DNA from: Syntrophobacteraceae bacterium
GTDB taxonomy: Bacteria; Desulfobacterota; Syntrophobacteria; Syntrophobacterales; Syntrophobacteraceae
Assembly (NCBI GenBank): GCA_025453975.1
Contig: JALOPI010000022.1
Coordinates: forward strand, 1-54,468
DNA length: 54,468 bases
Direction of reading: 5' to 3'
Shown: one piece after another, positions 18,413 through 26,227 of the stretch
Position numbering within the stretch: position 1 is the stretch's first letter
Layout of the letters: every line of letters begins with the position of its first letter
Program-made: the position numbers and the translations under genes
The notes under the pieces: model-generated
The model's database searches: none
The model's input: only the letters and a program-made list of their open reading frames with translations
Told to the model about the DNA's origin: nothing

Positions 18413-20014
18413 TTGAAAGATCTCAGCAGGACTGGCCGATTCTTCCTCTTTGCCGCGGTGATGCTCGCCCTCTTCCTGGGAGCCCTGGACGCTCTCGTGG
18501 TGGGGGCGGCCATGCCCACCATCGTGGCCGATGTCGGCGGGCTCCATCTCTACAGCTGGGCTTTCTCGGCCTACCTCCTGACGCGGGCCGTTTCCCTGCC
18601 CATCTTCGGCAAGCTCTGTGACCTCTACAGCAGCAGAGCGCTCTACATCGTCGCCATTTCGGTATTCATCGTCAGCTCGGTGCTGGCCGGCGTGGTGAGC
18701 AGCATGGGGACGCTCATCGCCTTTCGGGCGTTTCAGGGAATCGGAGCCGGAGGCACCTTCGCCCTGGCCTACATCGTCGTCTCGGATCACTCGGCACCCC
18801 GGGAGCGCGGGAAGATGATGGGGCTCATCAGCTTCGTCTGGGGGCTGGCCAGCATCCTCGGGCCGGCTCTGGGCGGATTTCTCATCACCTGGCTCTCGTG
18901 GAGATGGATCTTCTACATCAACCTGCCCCTGGGGGCCCTGGCCCTGCTGGGCATTCTCCTGTTCCTCCGGGACACCCGCGCGAAAAAGCCCGAAGCCCCC
19001 ATCGACTATCTCGGGACGGCTCTCCTTTCCACCTCCGTCATCGCCCTGCTGGTGGCCTGCATGATGGGCGGCCGCAGCTACCCATGGCTCTCCCTGGAAA
19101 TGGCGGGGCTTGCCCTGCTGACGCTCGGTTCGGGGATGGCATTTCTGTGGACGGAGGGGCGGGCCCGGGAGCCCCTCCTGGACCTGAGGTTCTTCAGGAG
19201 CCGTGGGTTCAGCACCGCCAACGCCTCGGCCTTCTTCAGCAGCGTCGCCATCTTTTCCCTGGCCGCCTACACTCCCCTCTACATCCAGGGAGCCCTGGGC
19301 AAAACCCCTGCCGAGCTGGGTATCACCATGGTCTCCCTGAGCCTCGCCTGGTCCGTGGGTGCCTTCGTCTGCGGCCGACTGGTCAGTCGGCGGCGCGAAA
19401 AGCCGCTCTCCATCGTGGGATCCCTCATGCTCGCGTCGGCCTCCGTCTGGATGCTCCTCTTCACCGCATCCACTTCGCTGGTGGAGTGCTCGGCGGCGCT
19501 GGCCCTGGCGGGAGCGGGGATGGGGCTCGTCTCCATCTCCACCCTCCTGGTTGTCCAGAACAGCCTGGACGAATCGAACCTGGGCGTGTCCACATCGGCC
19601 CAGCAGTTCTCGAGAACGCTGGGCGGGACCATCGGCATCGGCATCTGCGGGAGCCTGGTGAGCCTTCAGCTGGGGCGGGCCATGAGCGAACTGAGCCGCT
19701 CCCCCCTGAGCCACGAGATTCCGCACGACCTGGGCGTGCGGCTCAGCCAGAACATCGAGAGCCTCCTGGACCCGCACTTCCAGCAGACCCTTTCCACCGA
19801 CGTGCTCGGGGCGCTGCAGGGGGCCGTGGGACGGGGCGTCGAGATGGTTTTCGCCTGCACCCTCGGCGCGTCGATCCTGAGCCTCGTCTTCTGCCTTCTG
19901 CTCCCCTCCTGGCGCCCGGCTCCGATGGATATACCCCTGCCCCCCGCACAGGCCGAGAATCCAGCCGGCAAGGGCGAGGCTCACGACGGGTGCGCATCCG
20001 AGAAGGCATTCTGA
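18413..20014 (+). CDS. 14-TM MFS multidrug exporter (DHA2 family)
   Basis: 533 residues with about 14 hydrophobic segments. Motif A-like FGKLCDLYSSR follows the second helix, and motif C-like GPALGGFLITWLSWRWIFYINLPLG is diagnostic of DHA2 drug:H+ antiporters. The start is TTG 18413 with GGAG 6 nt upstream; the first hydrophobic helix begins at residue 10. The cytosolic tail is rich in Pro, Ala and Glu. It is followed after 28 bases by the XXXCH protein gene on the same strand. Confidence 0.9.
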   Translation: MKDLSRTGRFFLFAAVMLALFLGALDALVVGAAMPTIVADVGGLHLYSWAFSAYLLTRAVSLPIFGKLCDLYSSRALYIVAISVFIVSSVLAGVVSSMGTLIAFRAFQGIGAGGTFALAYIVVSDHSAPRERGKMMGLISFVWGLASILGPALGGFLITWLSWRWIFYINLPLGALALLGILLFLRDTRAKKPEAPIDYLGTALLSTSVIALLVACMMGGRSYPWLSLEMAGLALLTLGSGMAFLWTEGRAREPLLDLRFFRSRGFSTANASAFFSSVAIFSLAAYTPLYIQGALGKTPAELGITMVSLSLAWSVGAFVCGRLVSRRREKPLSIVGSLMLASASVWMLLFTASTSLVECSAALALAGAGMGLVSISTLLVVQNSLDESNLGVSTSAQQFSRTLGGTIGIGICGSLVSLQLGRAMSELSRSPLSHEIPHDLGVRLSQNIESLLDPHFQQTLSTDVLGALQGAVGRGVEMVFACTLGASILSLVFCLLLPSWRPAPMDIPLPPAQAENPAGKGEAHDGCASEKAF

Positions 20015-20042
20015 TCGTTTCAACAGGGAGGCTGGAACAGAG

Positions 20043-20579
20043 ATGAGCAAGAAGACTGCAACGATCCATGGCCGGGAGGCGCTGGCCGACTATCTTCAGA
20101 ACCTGACCGACCAGGTGCGCAAGGGGCGTTTCCCGTTCGGGCCCGAGGTGGTGGAGCTTGCGGAGGATCTGGAGGTGCGGCTGAGCCTCAAGGAAAAGAA
20201 GCACAGCGTCGCGTGCAAGCTGGAATGGAGCCGTGGCGCGCCCGAAGGACAGCGGGCACCCGGCGGTCGGCCGGAAGTCCCCTCCCCGCCGGGCTCCTTC
20301 AGGCATGTGAAAAAGGATCTGGCCCGAGCATTCCGGGCCATCAAGGCGGCCGTCAGCGAAGGGGGGACTCCCGACGAAGGCCTGCTGGCGGAATTCGAGG
20401 GCCTGTCGCGGGCCTTCGCGGCCCGGGCCGAGCCGGAATGGGAGCGAGCGGCCCGGGAATATCTGGGGCACATGGAGAATCTCTTCCGGTCCCTTCGCGA
20501 TGGCCGGCGCGAGGCGGCCATGCACGAGATCCAGGACCTCCAGGCCCGCATGGTCTCATGCCATCGCGATTACAAGTAG
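20043..20579 (+). CDS. Amphi-Trp domain / XXXCH domain protein (GAK-system type)
   Basis: 178 residues, soluble and charged. The first ~65 residues (ALADYLQNLTDQVRKGRFPF through CKLEWSRG, Trp62) resemble the amphi-Trp domain. The last ~85 residues end in helical segments and MVSCHRDYK, with Cys173-His174 near the C-terminus; this is the signature of the XXXCH domain described in the GAK gene set of Desulfovibrio-like bacteria. A middle linker of ~25 residues is Pro/Gly-rich. The other GAK components (ATP-grasp, CofD-like) are not nearby. ATG 20043 has AGGGAGG upstream. Function unknown. Confidence 0.75.
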   Translation: MSKKTATIHGREALADYLQNLTDQVRKGRFPFGPEVVELAEDLEVRLSLKEKKHSVACKLEWSRGAPEGQRAPGGRPEVPSPPGSFRHVKKDLARAFRAIKAAVSEGGTPDEGLLAEFEGLSRAFAARAEPEWERAAREYLGHMENLFRSLRDGRREAAMHEIQDLQARMVSCHRDYK

Positions 20580-20625
20580 GACGGCGCTCAGGCCCGACAG
20601 GAGCACACACGGGGAGGACGGAGTC

Positions 20626-21687
20626 ATGACGAAGATCGTTTTCGAGCAATGGCATCAGCAGGCGGCGTTTCACAACCCCCTCAAGGGTGGCGAGCTGGAT
20701 CACCAGGACATCCAGGTGCGAGTGGATCCCCTCACGGGTCACCAGAGCATTTTCAACGGCGCCCTGGAGGACAAGGTCTCCATCCTCTTTCCGGACACGG
20801 ATCACGTCTACGCGGCGGAGCGGGCCTCGGAGACGCTCAAGACCTGCTTTCTCTGCGAGGGTCGCTGGAAGCAAACGACGCCCCGGTATCCTTCGGACCT
20901 GATTCCCGATGGGCGCCTGGTGCGGGGAGAAACGGTCCTTTTCCCCAACCTCTTTCCCCTGGCCGCCCGCCATGCCGTGGTCATGGTCGGCAACCAGCAT
21001 TTCCGCGAGCTGAGCGACTTTCCGCCCGCCCTCCTCCAGGACGCCCTCTCCGCCGCCATGGATTTCATCGCGAGGTGCCACGCCGGGGACCCCGAGATGG
21101 CCTGGTTCACCATCAACGCCAACTACCTGCCGCCGGCGGGGGCCAGCGTCGTGCATCCCCATCTCCAGGTCCTGGGATCGCCTCGGCCGGGCACGCACCA
21201 CCAGCTGCTCATCGAAGCCAGCCGCGATCATCATTCGAAGCACGGCACCTGCTACTGGCTGGATCTGGTGGATACCGAGTGGGCGGAGGGAGCCCGGAGC
21301 ATCGCGGCGGTGGGAGACAGCCGCTGGCTCACGGCGTTCTCGCCCGTGGGGGTCAACGAGGTCAACGCCGTCTGGACCCATCGGGAGCACTTCCTCCAGT
21401 GGACGGAGGACGATGTGAAAGCCATGGCCGAAGGCCTGTCGGGCATGCTCCGCGCCTACCACGAACTGGGCTGCTCGACCTTCAATTTCTCCTGCTTCAG
21501 CGGCGCCCTGGGAGCGAGCACCCCCGGGTTCCGCTGCATGCTTCGCCTCGTCAGCCGCCAGAACCTGATGCCCCACCACCGGACGGACGACTACTACTTC
21601 CAGAAGCTCCTGCGGAACGAGATCATCGTGCGGCGTCCCGAAGTGCTGGCGGAGCGGTTCCGAAAGTATCTGGACCGAGGGATGTAG
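20626..21687 (+). CDS. GalT/HIT-superfamily nucleotidyltransferase-like protein
   Basis: 353 residues. VDPLTGHQSIFNGA near residue 35, a zinc-type CxxC pair (Cys74/Cys77 in TCFLCEG), FPNLFPLAARHAVVM, and the active-site segment SVVHPHLQ (His177, His179, Gln181) match galactose-1-phosphate uridylyltransferase, where the histidine before the motif's Gln forms the nucleotidyl intermediate. No galactokinase or epimerase is adjacent. The sugar substrate may differ from galactose. ATG 20626 has GGGGAGGA upstream; longer starts run into the XXXCH gene. Confidence 0.8.
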   Translation: MTKIVFEQWHQQAAFHNPLKGGELDHQDIQVRVDPLTGHQSIFNGALEDKVSILFPDTDHVYAAERASETLKTCFLCEGRWKQTTPRYPSDLIPDGRLVRGETVLFPNLFPLAARHAVVMVGNQHFRELSDFPPALLQDALSAAMDFIARCHAGDPEMAWFTINANYLPPAGASVVHPHLQVLGSPRPGTHHQLLIEASRDHHSKHGTCYWLDLVDTEWAEGARSIAAVGDSRWLTAFSPVGVNEVNAVWTHREHFLQWTEDDVKAMAEGLSGMLRAYHELGCSTFNFSCFSGALGASTPGFRCMLRLVSRQNLMPHHRTDDYYFQKLLRNEIIVRRPEVLAERFRKYLDRGM

Positions 21688-21712
21688 GCGACGGGCAAAA
21701 GGACGGGGGGCG

Positions 21713-21846
21713 AGGAGGCTGTCCGAGAACTGTCATTTCGAGCCATAGCGAGAAATCTCGATCTTCGTGATCACTGGATTCCTGGAGATCTCTCTCTTCG
21801 CCACGCTCCGTTGGAAACCACACCCAAAATTGTCGGACAGCCTCCT
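21713..21846. mobile_element. MITE-like inverted-repeat element (134 bp)
   Basis: Perfect 14-bp terminal inverted repeats (AGGAGGCTGTCCGA at 21713-21726, its reverse complement at 21833-21846) enclose ~106 bases that are also imperfectly palindromic around a TGATCA centre near 21768-21773 (GAGC..GCGA..ATCTC in both arms). The internal GTCATTTCGAGC..GCGAGAAATCT text is of a kind common in short dispersed repeats. It has no coding capacity. Its right end covers the first two bases of the complement of the thiE stop codon, so it may also act as a transcription-ending hairpin for both flanking genes. Confidence 0.65.
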
Positions 21847-22492
21847 ATCGGCCCTGGATCCGGCTCCGCAGGAGACGGACCGTTTCGGCAATGTCGGGTG
21901 CCTGGGTGATCTCCGTGACCATGGCGACCCTTCTGGCCCCCTGGCTCAGGACTTCGTCGAGGTTCTGGGCATGGATGCCGCCCATGACGGTGAAGGGAAT
22001 GCGAAGGCTGGGGCTGATGGCCGGGATGGCCTCGGGTCCCAGGAAGCGGGAGATCCCCTCCTTGGTGCCCGTGGGGAAGATGGGGCCGATGTTCACGTAG
22101 TCCGCCCCCTGCTCCTGGGCGTGGAGAGCTTCCGCCAGCGAATGGGTCGAGGCCCCGATGATGAGCTCGGGCCCGATCTTTCGGGCCTCGCCGACGGGCA
22201 GGTCTTCCTGGCCGAGATGGACCCCGTCGGCCCCGACGGCCAGGGCGATGTCGACCCGATCGTTGATGATGAGCAGGATCCCCGCCGCCGCGGTGATCTC
22301 CCGGAACCGGACGGCCGTCTCGTAAAGAGCGCGGCTCGAGGCATCCTTTTCCCTGAGCTGGACGATGCGTGCGCCTCCCCGGATCACGCCCTGCAGCACC
22401 TCGAGATTGGTCCGCCCCGCCGAGAGCTTCTCGCAGGTCACCGGGTAGAGGTCCACTGCTTCGAACATGGCCTGTCGAACCGCTCGATTCAT
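21845..22492 (-). CDS. thiE: Thiamine phosphate synthase
   Basis: 215 residues from ATG 22492 (GGTGAAGGG upstream). Visible family motifs are GGARIVQLREK, LIINDRVDIALAVGADGVHLGQEDLP, IIGASTHS, YVNIGPIFPTGTK and FTVMGGI. ThiE joins the thiazole phosphate carboxylate and HMP-pyrophosphate to thiamine phosphate, so it is where the two branches meet. It is last in the thi operon; the stop codon abuts the MITE-like element. Confidence 0.96.
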   Translation of the reverse strand: MNRAVRQAMFEAVDLYPVTCEKLSAGRTNLEVLQGVIRGGARIVQLREKDASSRALYETAVRFREITAAAGILLIINDRVDIALAVGADGVHLGQEDLPVGEARKIGPELIIGASTHSLAEALHAQEQGADYVNIGPIFPTGTKEGISRFLGPEAIPAISPSLRIPFTVMGGIHAQNLDEVLSQGARRVAMVTEITQAPDIAETVRLLRSRIQGR

Positions 22493-22531
22493 CCCTTCAC
22501 CTCGTGCTTCTCCGCCGCATGGTGCCACACT

Positions 22532-22738
22532 TCACCCGCCACCCACGAACCTGATGATCTCGATGGAGTCACCATCCTGGACAGACTCCTCGGCGAAGCG
22601 ATCCCGATCCAGGATCACCAGATTCCGCTCCACCACCACCGCCCTGGGGCTGACCCCCAGCCCCTCCAGGAGCTCGGCCACGCTCAAGGGCCCCTGAAAC
22701 TGCATCTCTTTCCCGTTCACCATGGCGCGGATGGCCAT
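22532..22738 (-). CDS. thiS: Sulfur carrier protein ThiS
   Basis: 68 residues, beta-grasp ubiquitin-like fold. MAIRAMVNGKEM, SVAELLEGLGVSPRAVVVERN and the C-terminal FVGGG are typical. The terminal glycine is adenylated by ThiF and then carries the thiocarboxylate donated to ThiG. An ending of three glycines also occurs in other ThiS proteins. It lies between thiH and thiE. Confidence 0.95.
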   Translation of the reverse strand: MAIRAMVNGKEMQFQGPLSVAELLEGLGVSPRAVVVERNLVILDRDRFAEESVQDGDSIEIIRFVGGG

Positions 22739-22820
22739 CCATCACTCCCGTCACCCGACTGTCCGCCTTCCCCGCGCCGCCGCTCAACCGCCTCGCCACG
22801 GCTCTTCAGCCCGGGGCGGC

Positions 22821-23951
22821 TCACCGGCAGCCCCCTTCCGGATGGAGAAAGGCCGCGTCCCAATCCTTCCACACCGGCTCGTAGCCTCGACTCTGGATCA
22901 CCTCGGCGATCTCCCGGGGGGAGCGCTCGTCGGCCACCTGGAACTGGGCTTCCGCCTCGCCGTCGCGGGTGTAGCCCCCTGGCTCGGTGCTGGACCCGGC
23001 ACTCATGGATGTGATGCCGAGGGGGATCAGGTGGTCGCGCAAATGGGCGGGCTCCCGCGTGGACAGCGTGAATCCCACGTCGGGCAGAAAGAGCCTCAGA
23101 GCCACCAGGAGCTGAGTCAGCTCGGCGTCCCCCACGGGATGCGGCGGCTCGAATCCGCCCGCGGCCGGCTTCAGCCTTGGAAACGAGACCGTGACGTGGG
23201 ATCTCCAGAAGGTTTTCAACAGATAGCGCGCGTGCAGCCCCAGGAAGAAGCCTTCGGTCCGCCAGTCCCCGAGTCCCAGAAGAGCCCCGACGCCGAGCCG
23301 CCGAAAACCGGCCAGGCCTCCGCGCTCGGGGGTTTCAAGACGCCATCGGAAATCCCTCTTTCTCCCCCGGGGGTGGAATTCCGGGAAGCGCGCCTCGTCG
23401 TAGGTCTCCTGGTAGAGCACCAGGCCATCCACGCCATGGTCGATGAGCTCAGCGTACTCGTCCGTCTCCAGCGGATAGATCTCGATGGAGATGGACGAGA
23501 ACAGGGGACGCAGGAGATCCACCACCCAGGTCAGGTATTCCAGGGTCACCACGTGGGGATTCTCGCCCGATACCAGGAGCACATGCCTGAAGCCGGCATG
23601 GTGCAGGTGGCGTCCTTCAGCCTCCACCCGCTGGGGAGTCAGCGTCAGGCGCTTCACGGGATTGGCCCGGTTGAACCCGCAGTAGACGCAGGAGTTGATG
23701 CACTCGTTGGAGACATAGACGGGGGCGAACAGGCCGATCACCCGCCCGAACCGCTGCCGCGTCAGCCGATGGGCACTCTGAGCCATCTCCTCGAGGAAGG
23801 GCTCGGCCGCGGGCGACAGCATGGCCAGGAGGTCTTCGGGTGTCGGATGCCGGGCAGCCAGGGCCCGACGCACATCATCCTCGCCGCTTCGGAGAATCCC
23901 GCGGCCCACCTCGCGCCATGGGTGGGACTTCAAAACTTCATGAAAGCTCAT
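22821..23951 (-). CDS. thiH: 2-iminoacetate synthase ThiH (radical SAM)
   Basis: 376 residues, full length. The radical SAM cluster motif CxxxCxxC is Cys84-INS-Cys88-VY-Cys91 (ECINSCVYCGFNR). Other family stretches: VLLVSGE, IEIYPLETDEYAELI and VSFPRLKPA. ThiH splits tyrosine into p-cresol and dehydroglycine, the glycine-imine source for thiazole synthesis under anaerobic conditions, replacing oxygen-dependent ThiO. It begins 3 bases after the thiG stop. Confidence 0.97.
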   Translation of the reverse strand: MSFHEVLKSHPWREVGRGILRSGEDDVRRALAARHPTPEDLLAMLSPAAEPFLEEMAQSAHRLTRQRFGRVIGLFAPVYVSNECINSCVYCGFNRANPVKRLTLTPQRVEAEGRHLHHAGFRHVLLVSGENPHVVTLEYLTWVVDLLRPLFSSISIEIYPLETDEYAELIDHGVDGLVLYQETYDEARFPEFHPRGRKRDFRWRLETPERGGLAGFRRLGVGALLGLGDWRTEGFFLGLHARYLLKTFWRSHVTVSFPRLKPAAGGFEPPHPVGDAELTQLLVALRLFLPDVGFTLSTREPAHLRDHLIPLGITSMSAGSSTEPGGYTRDGEAEAQFQVADERSPREIAEVIQSRGYEPVWKDWDAAFLHPEGGCR

Positions 23952-23954
23952 GGC

Positions 23955-24731
23955 TCACGCTCTCAAGAAACCGGTCAACGGACTCGAAGCTTCGGCCTTC
24001 CTGCTCGAGGCTCCCAGACCAGACACATAGGCCTCGCGGCCGGCCTCGACCCCCTTGCGAAACGCCCGCGCCATGCCCACCGGGTCGCCCGCCACGGCGA
24101 TGGCGGTATTGACCAGAACGGCGTCGGCTCCCATCTCCAGGGCCTCGGCGGCATGGGATGGGGCCCCCAGCCCCGCGTCCACGACCACCGGAATTCCAGC
24201 TTTTTCGATGATGATCTCGATGGAATCCCGCGTCCGGATGCCTCGATTGGATCCGATGGGGCTTCCCAGGGGCATCACCGTCGCCACGCCCACATCCTCC
24301 AGCCGCTTGGCCAGGACGGGATCCGCATGGATGTAGGGCAGGACGATGAAGCCATCCTTGACCAAAACCTCAGCCGCCTTGAGGGTCTCCACCGGGTCGG
24401 GGAGCAGGTAGTGGGGATCGGGCGTCACCTCCAGCTTGACCCAGGGCTCGCACCCGGCCGCCCGGGCCAGCCGCGCCAGCCGGACGGCTTCATCGGCGTC
24501 CCTGGCCCCCGAGGTGTTCGGAAGCAGAAGGAACCGCTCCGTGTCGATGACGCTCAGGATCGTGTCCCGTGGGTTTTCGAGCTCGACCCTTCGCAGAGCG
24601 ACGGTCACGATCTCGGCCCCCGAAGCCTCCAGGGCCTCTCGCATCACCCGTGACGAGGCGAACTTGCCCGTACCCAGCAGAAGGCGGGACTGGAACGATC
24701 GGCCCGCGATGACCAACGGCTTGTCGAGCAT
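23955..24731 (-). CDS. thiG: Thiazole synthase ThiG
   Basis: 258 residues from ATG 24731 (GGGAG 7 nt upstream; an in-frame TTG lies at 24761). [19 protein letters not shown], the WVKLEVTPD strand, [32 protein letters not shown] and [28 protein letters not shown] define ThiG. This TIM-barrel enzyme assembles the thiazole ring from 1-deoxyxylulose 5-phosphate, dehydroglycine and ThiS-thiocarboxylate. It is flanked by thiF and thiH. Confidence 0.97.
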   Translation of the reverse strand: MLDKPLVIAGRSFQSRLLLGTGKFASSRVMREALEASGAEIVTVALRRVELENPRDTILSVIDTERFLLLPNTSGARDADEAVRLARLARAAGCEPWVKLEVTPDPHYLLPDPVETLKAAEVLVKDGFIVLPYIHADPVLAKRLEDVGVATVMPLGSPIGSNRGIRTRDSIEIIIEKAGIPVVVDAGLGAPSHAAEALEMGADAVLVNTAIAVAGDPVGMARAFRKGVEAGREAYVSGLGASSRKAEASSPLTGFLRA

Positions 24732-24778
24732 GGGATGACTCCCGAATGAAGATGGTTTCAAGTCTAAAGGCTGAGGGC

Positions 24779-25570
24779 TCAGGGCTCGTCATCCAACAAT
24801 TCCCCGAGCCGTTTCCGGCAGACCTTGCAGCTCGGCTCGGGAGGCAGCGGCACCCGCCGAAAATCCATGGTCCGGGCATTCCACGTCAGGAGCTGCCCCG
24901 CGAGGAGCTGGCCGAAGCCCACCAGGCACTTGACGGCCTCCACGGCCTGTATGGCACCCATCACTCCGGCAACCGGCCCCAGGATACCCTGCTCTCCGCC
25001 GCCCCCGTCGCCGTCGGCATCAGCATCCGGCAAGTCGCCGAACACGCATCGCACGCACGGACTCCTTCCCGGAACCACCGTCAGGGTCTGCCCCTGAAGC
25101 CCGGTCACGCCCGCGTGGGAAAAAGGAACTCCCAGAGCCACGCATGCGTCGTTCACCGCGAACTTGGATTCCAGGTTGTCCGTGGCCTCGATGACGAAAT
25201 CACAGCCTGCCAGGATCCGTCGAGCGTTGTGAGCCGAAAATCGCCCGGGATGAATGGAGATCCTCACGTCACTACGGATCCGGCGGGCCCTATCCCGGGC
25301 GCAAACGGCCTTCTCGAGGCCGATGTCGGACTCTCCATAAAGGATCTGCCGCTGCAGGTTGGAAGGTTCCACGCGGTCCCCGTCCATCACGACCATCTCA
25401 CCCACACCGGCTGCGGTCAGGTAGAGCAGAGCCGGGCTGCCCAGTCCGCCCAGGCCCACCAGAAGGACCCTGCTCGCCAGCAGCTTTCGCTGACCGTCCT
25501 CTCCCATTTCCTCCAGGAGGATGTTGCGGCGAAAAAACGCGCGATCCCCCTCGGACAGGCCGCCATCCAT
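24779..25570 (-). CDS. thiF: ThiS adenylyltransferase ThiF (HesA/MoeB family)
   Basis: 263 residues from ATG 25570. Nucleotide-binding VGLGGLGSP (39-46), [11 protein letters not shown] (65-75) and zinc cysteines in two CxxC pairs (172/175 and 248/251) are present. ThiF activates the ThiS C-terminus by adenylation. The stretch just before [11 protein letters not shown], where related E1-like enzymes usually hold a cysteine (Cys184 in E. coli ThiF), is here an acidic/glycine-rich insert ([13 protein letters not shown]) without cysteine. A persulfide or acyl-disulfide route through that residue is therefore unlikely. First gene after the TPP riboswitch. Confidence 0.93.
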   Translation of the reverse strand: MDGGLSEGDRAFFRRNILLEEMGEDGQRKLLASRVLLVGLGGLGSPALLYLTAAGVGEMVVMDGDRVEPSNLQRQILYGESDIGLEKAVCARDRARRIRSDVRISIHPGRFSAHNARRILAGCDFVIEATDNLESKFAVNDACVALGVPFSHAGVTGLQGQTLTVVPGRSPCVRCVFGDLPDADADGDGGGGEQGILGPVAGVMGAIQAVEAVKCLVGFGQLLAGQLLTWNARTMDFRRVPLPPEPSCKVCRKRLGELLDDEP

Positions 25571-25720
25571 CAACCGGTGCCCCCGCAAGAAAAGCCTTCA
25601 CAAAAAGGAGCGCGTTGAAAGCCCGATGTTTAAATAGCTTCGTCGCCGGTCGCATTCCCGAGATCGTAACGCCCCGTGCGTGTCACCCAATTTCTAATCA
25701 GGCCAAGTGCTCGAAACCAA

Positions 25721-25753
25721 AATAAAAAAGACCGAATCCCAACAGAAACGGTC
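25721..25753 (-). terminator. Intrinsic terminator in the thi leader
   Basis: On the minus strand, GACCG (25753-25749) and CGGTC (25734-25730) form a stem with extra wobble pairs inside, followed at once by TTTTTTATTTT. It lies between the TPP aptamer and thiF, the place expected for the riboswitch expression platform. Confidence 0.6.
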
Positions 25754-25782
25754 CCAAAAAACGAGGCGTCTTTTCGGCCATT

Positions 25783-25858
25783 TCCCTCCGCTGGAACTAC
25801 CCAGATCAGGTGCTTAAGGGTGTCTTCTCAGCCCCTCTCCCCGGGGCACCCCTAACGG
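25783..25858 (-). ncRNA. TPP riboswitch (THI element)
   Basis: On the minus strand the conserved parts of the TPP aptamer appear in order: a closing stem with TTAGGGGTGCC, GGGGCTGAGA, ACCCTT, then CACCTGATCTGGGTAGTTCCAG and CGGAGGGA. These match the CUGAGA and ACCUGAUCUGG..UACCAGCG-type consensus, with one less usual base run (GTAGTTCCAG). It lies just after the predicted transcription start and ~210 bases before thiF. Thiamine pyrophosphate binding should reduce expression of the whole thiFGHSE operon. Confidence 0.95.
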
Positions 25859-25872
25859 CTTCATCACTCATG

Positions 25873-25901
25873 ATACTAGGTTCCGGCTGCTGGAATGTCA
25901 A
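25873..25901 (-). promoter_or_regulatory. sigma70 promoter of the thi operon
   Basis: Minus strand: perfect -35 TTGACA (25901-25896), 17-bp spacer, -10 TAGTAT (25878-25873). Transcription would start near 25866, only a few bases before the TPP aptamer, which fits a dedicated riboswitch promoter. Confidence 0.7.
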
Positions 25902-26227
25902 ACAGAGTTTGAATTGGGCACGATGGGGCGAGGTCATAAAGACTGGCGAATGCCTCTCCAGCCGTGGAGGGGCGGAGCGAGACGCCATCCCGCGCGACAA
26001 CGCGGCTTCGAAGCTTCGCCTCCCCCACATCGGGAGGAGGGGGAATGCGCGGCCGGGAGCCAGCATGCCGGACGAAAAACTGCTTGCCGTGTTTCTAGAC
26101 TTTAAAAGTGCCCCTCGCTTGAACTATACAGTTGCCGAAGTGTCTTCCGGGGGCGTCACGAGGTGCGTGGCGAAACCAGAATGGATTGCAGGCATGGATG
26201 CCCAGCGAAGATAATGAAGGACAGCCA
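25902..26227. other. Intergenic region upstream of the permease operon
   Basis: 326 bases between the thi promoter and the permease ATG. No gene, RNA motif or clear sigma70 promoter for the permease direction was recognised. Confidence 0.3.

Noticed and set aside
18302..20050. Minus-strand 582-codon open frame opposite the MFS gene
   Set aside because: The plus-strand frame encodes a clear 14-TM transporter; the opposite frame is a GC-rich shadow with no membrane segments or known motif.
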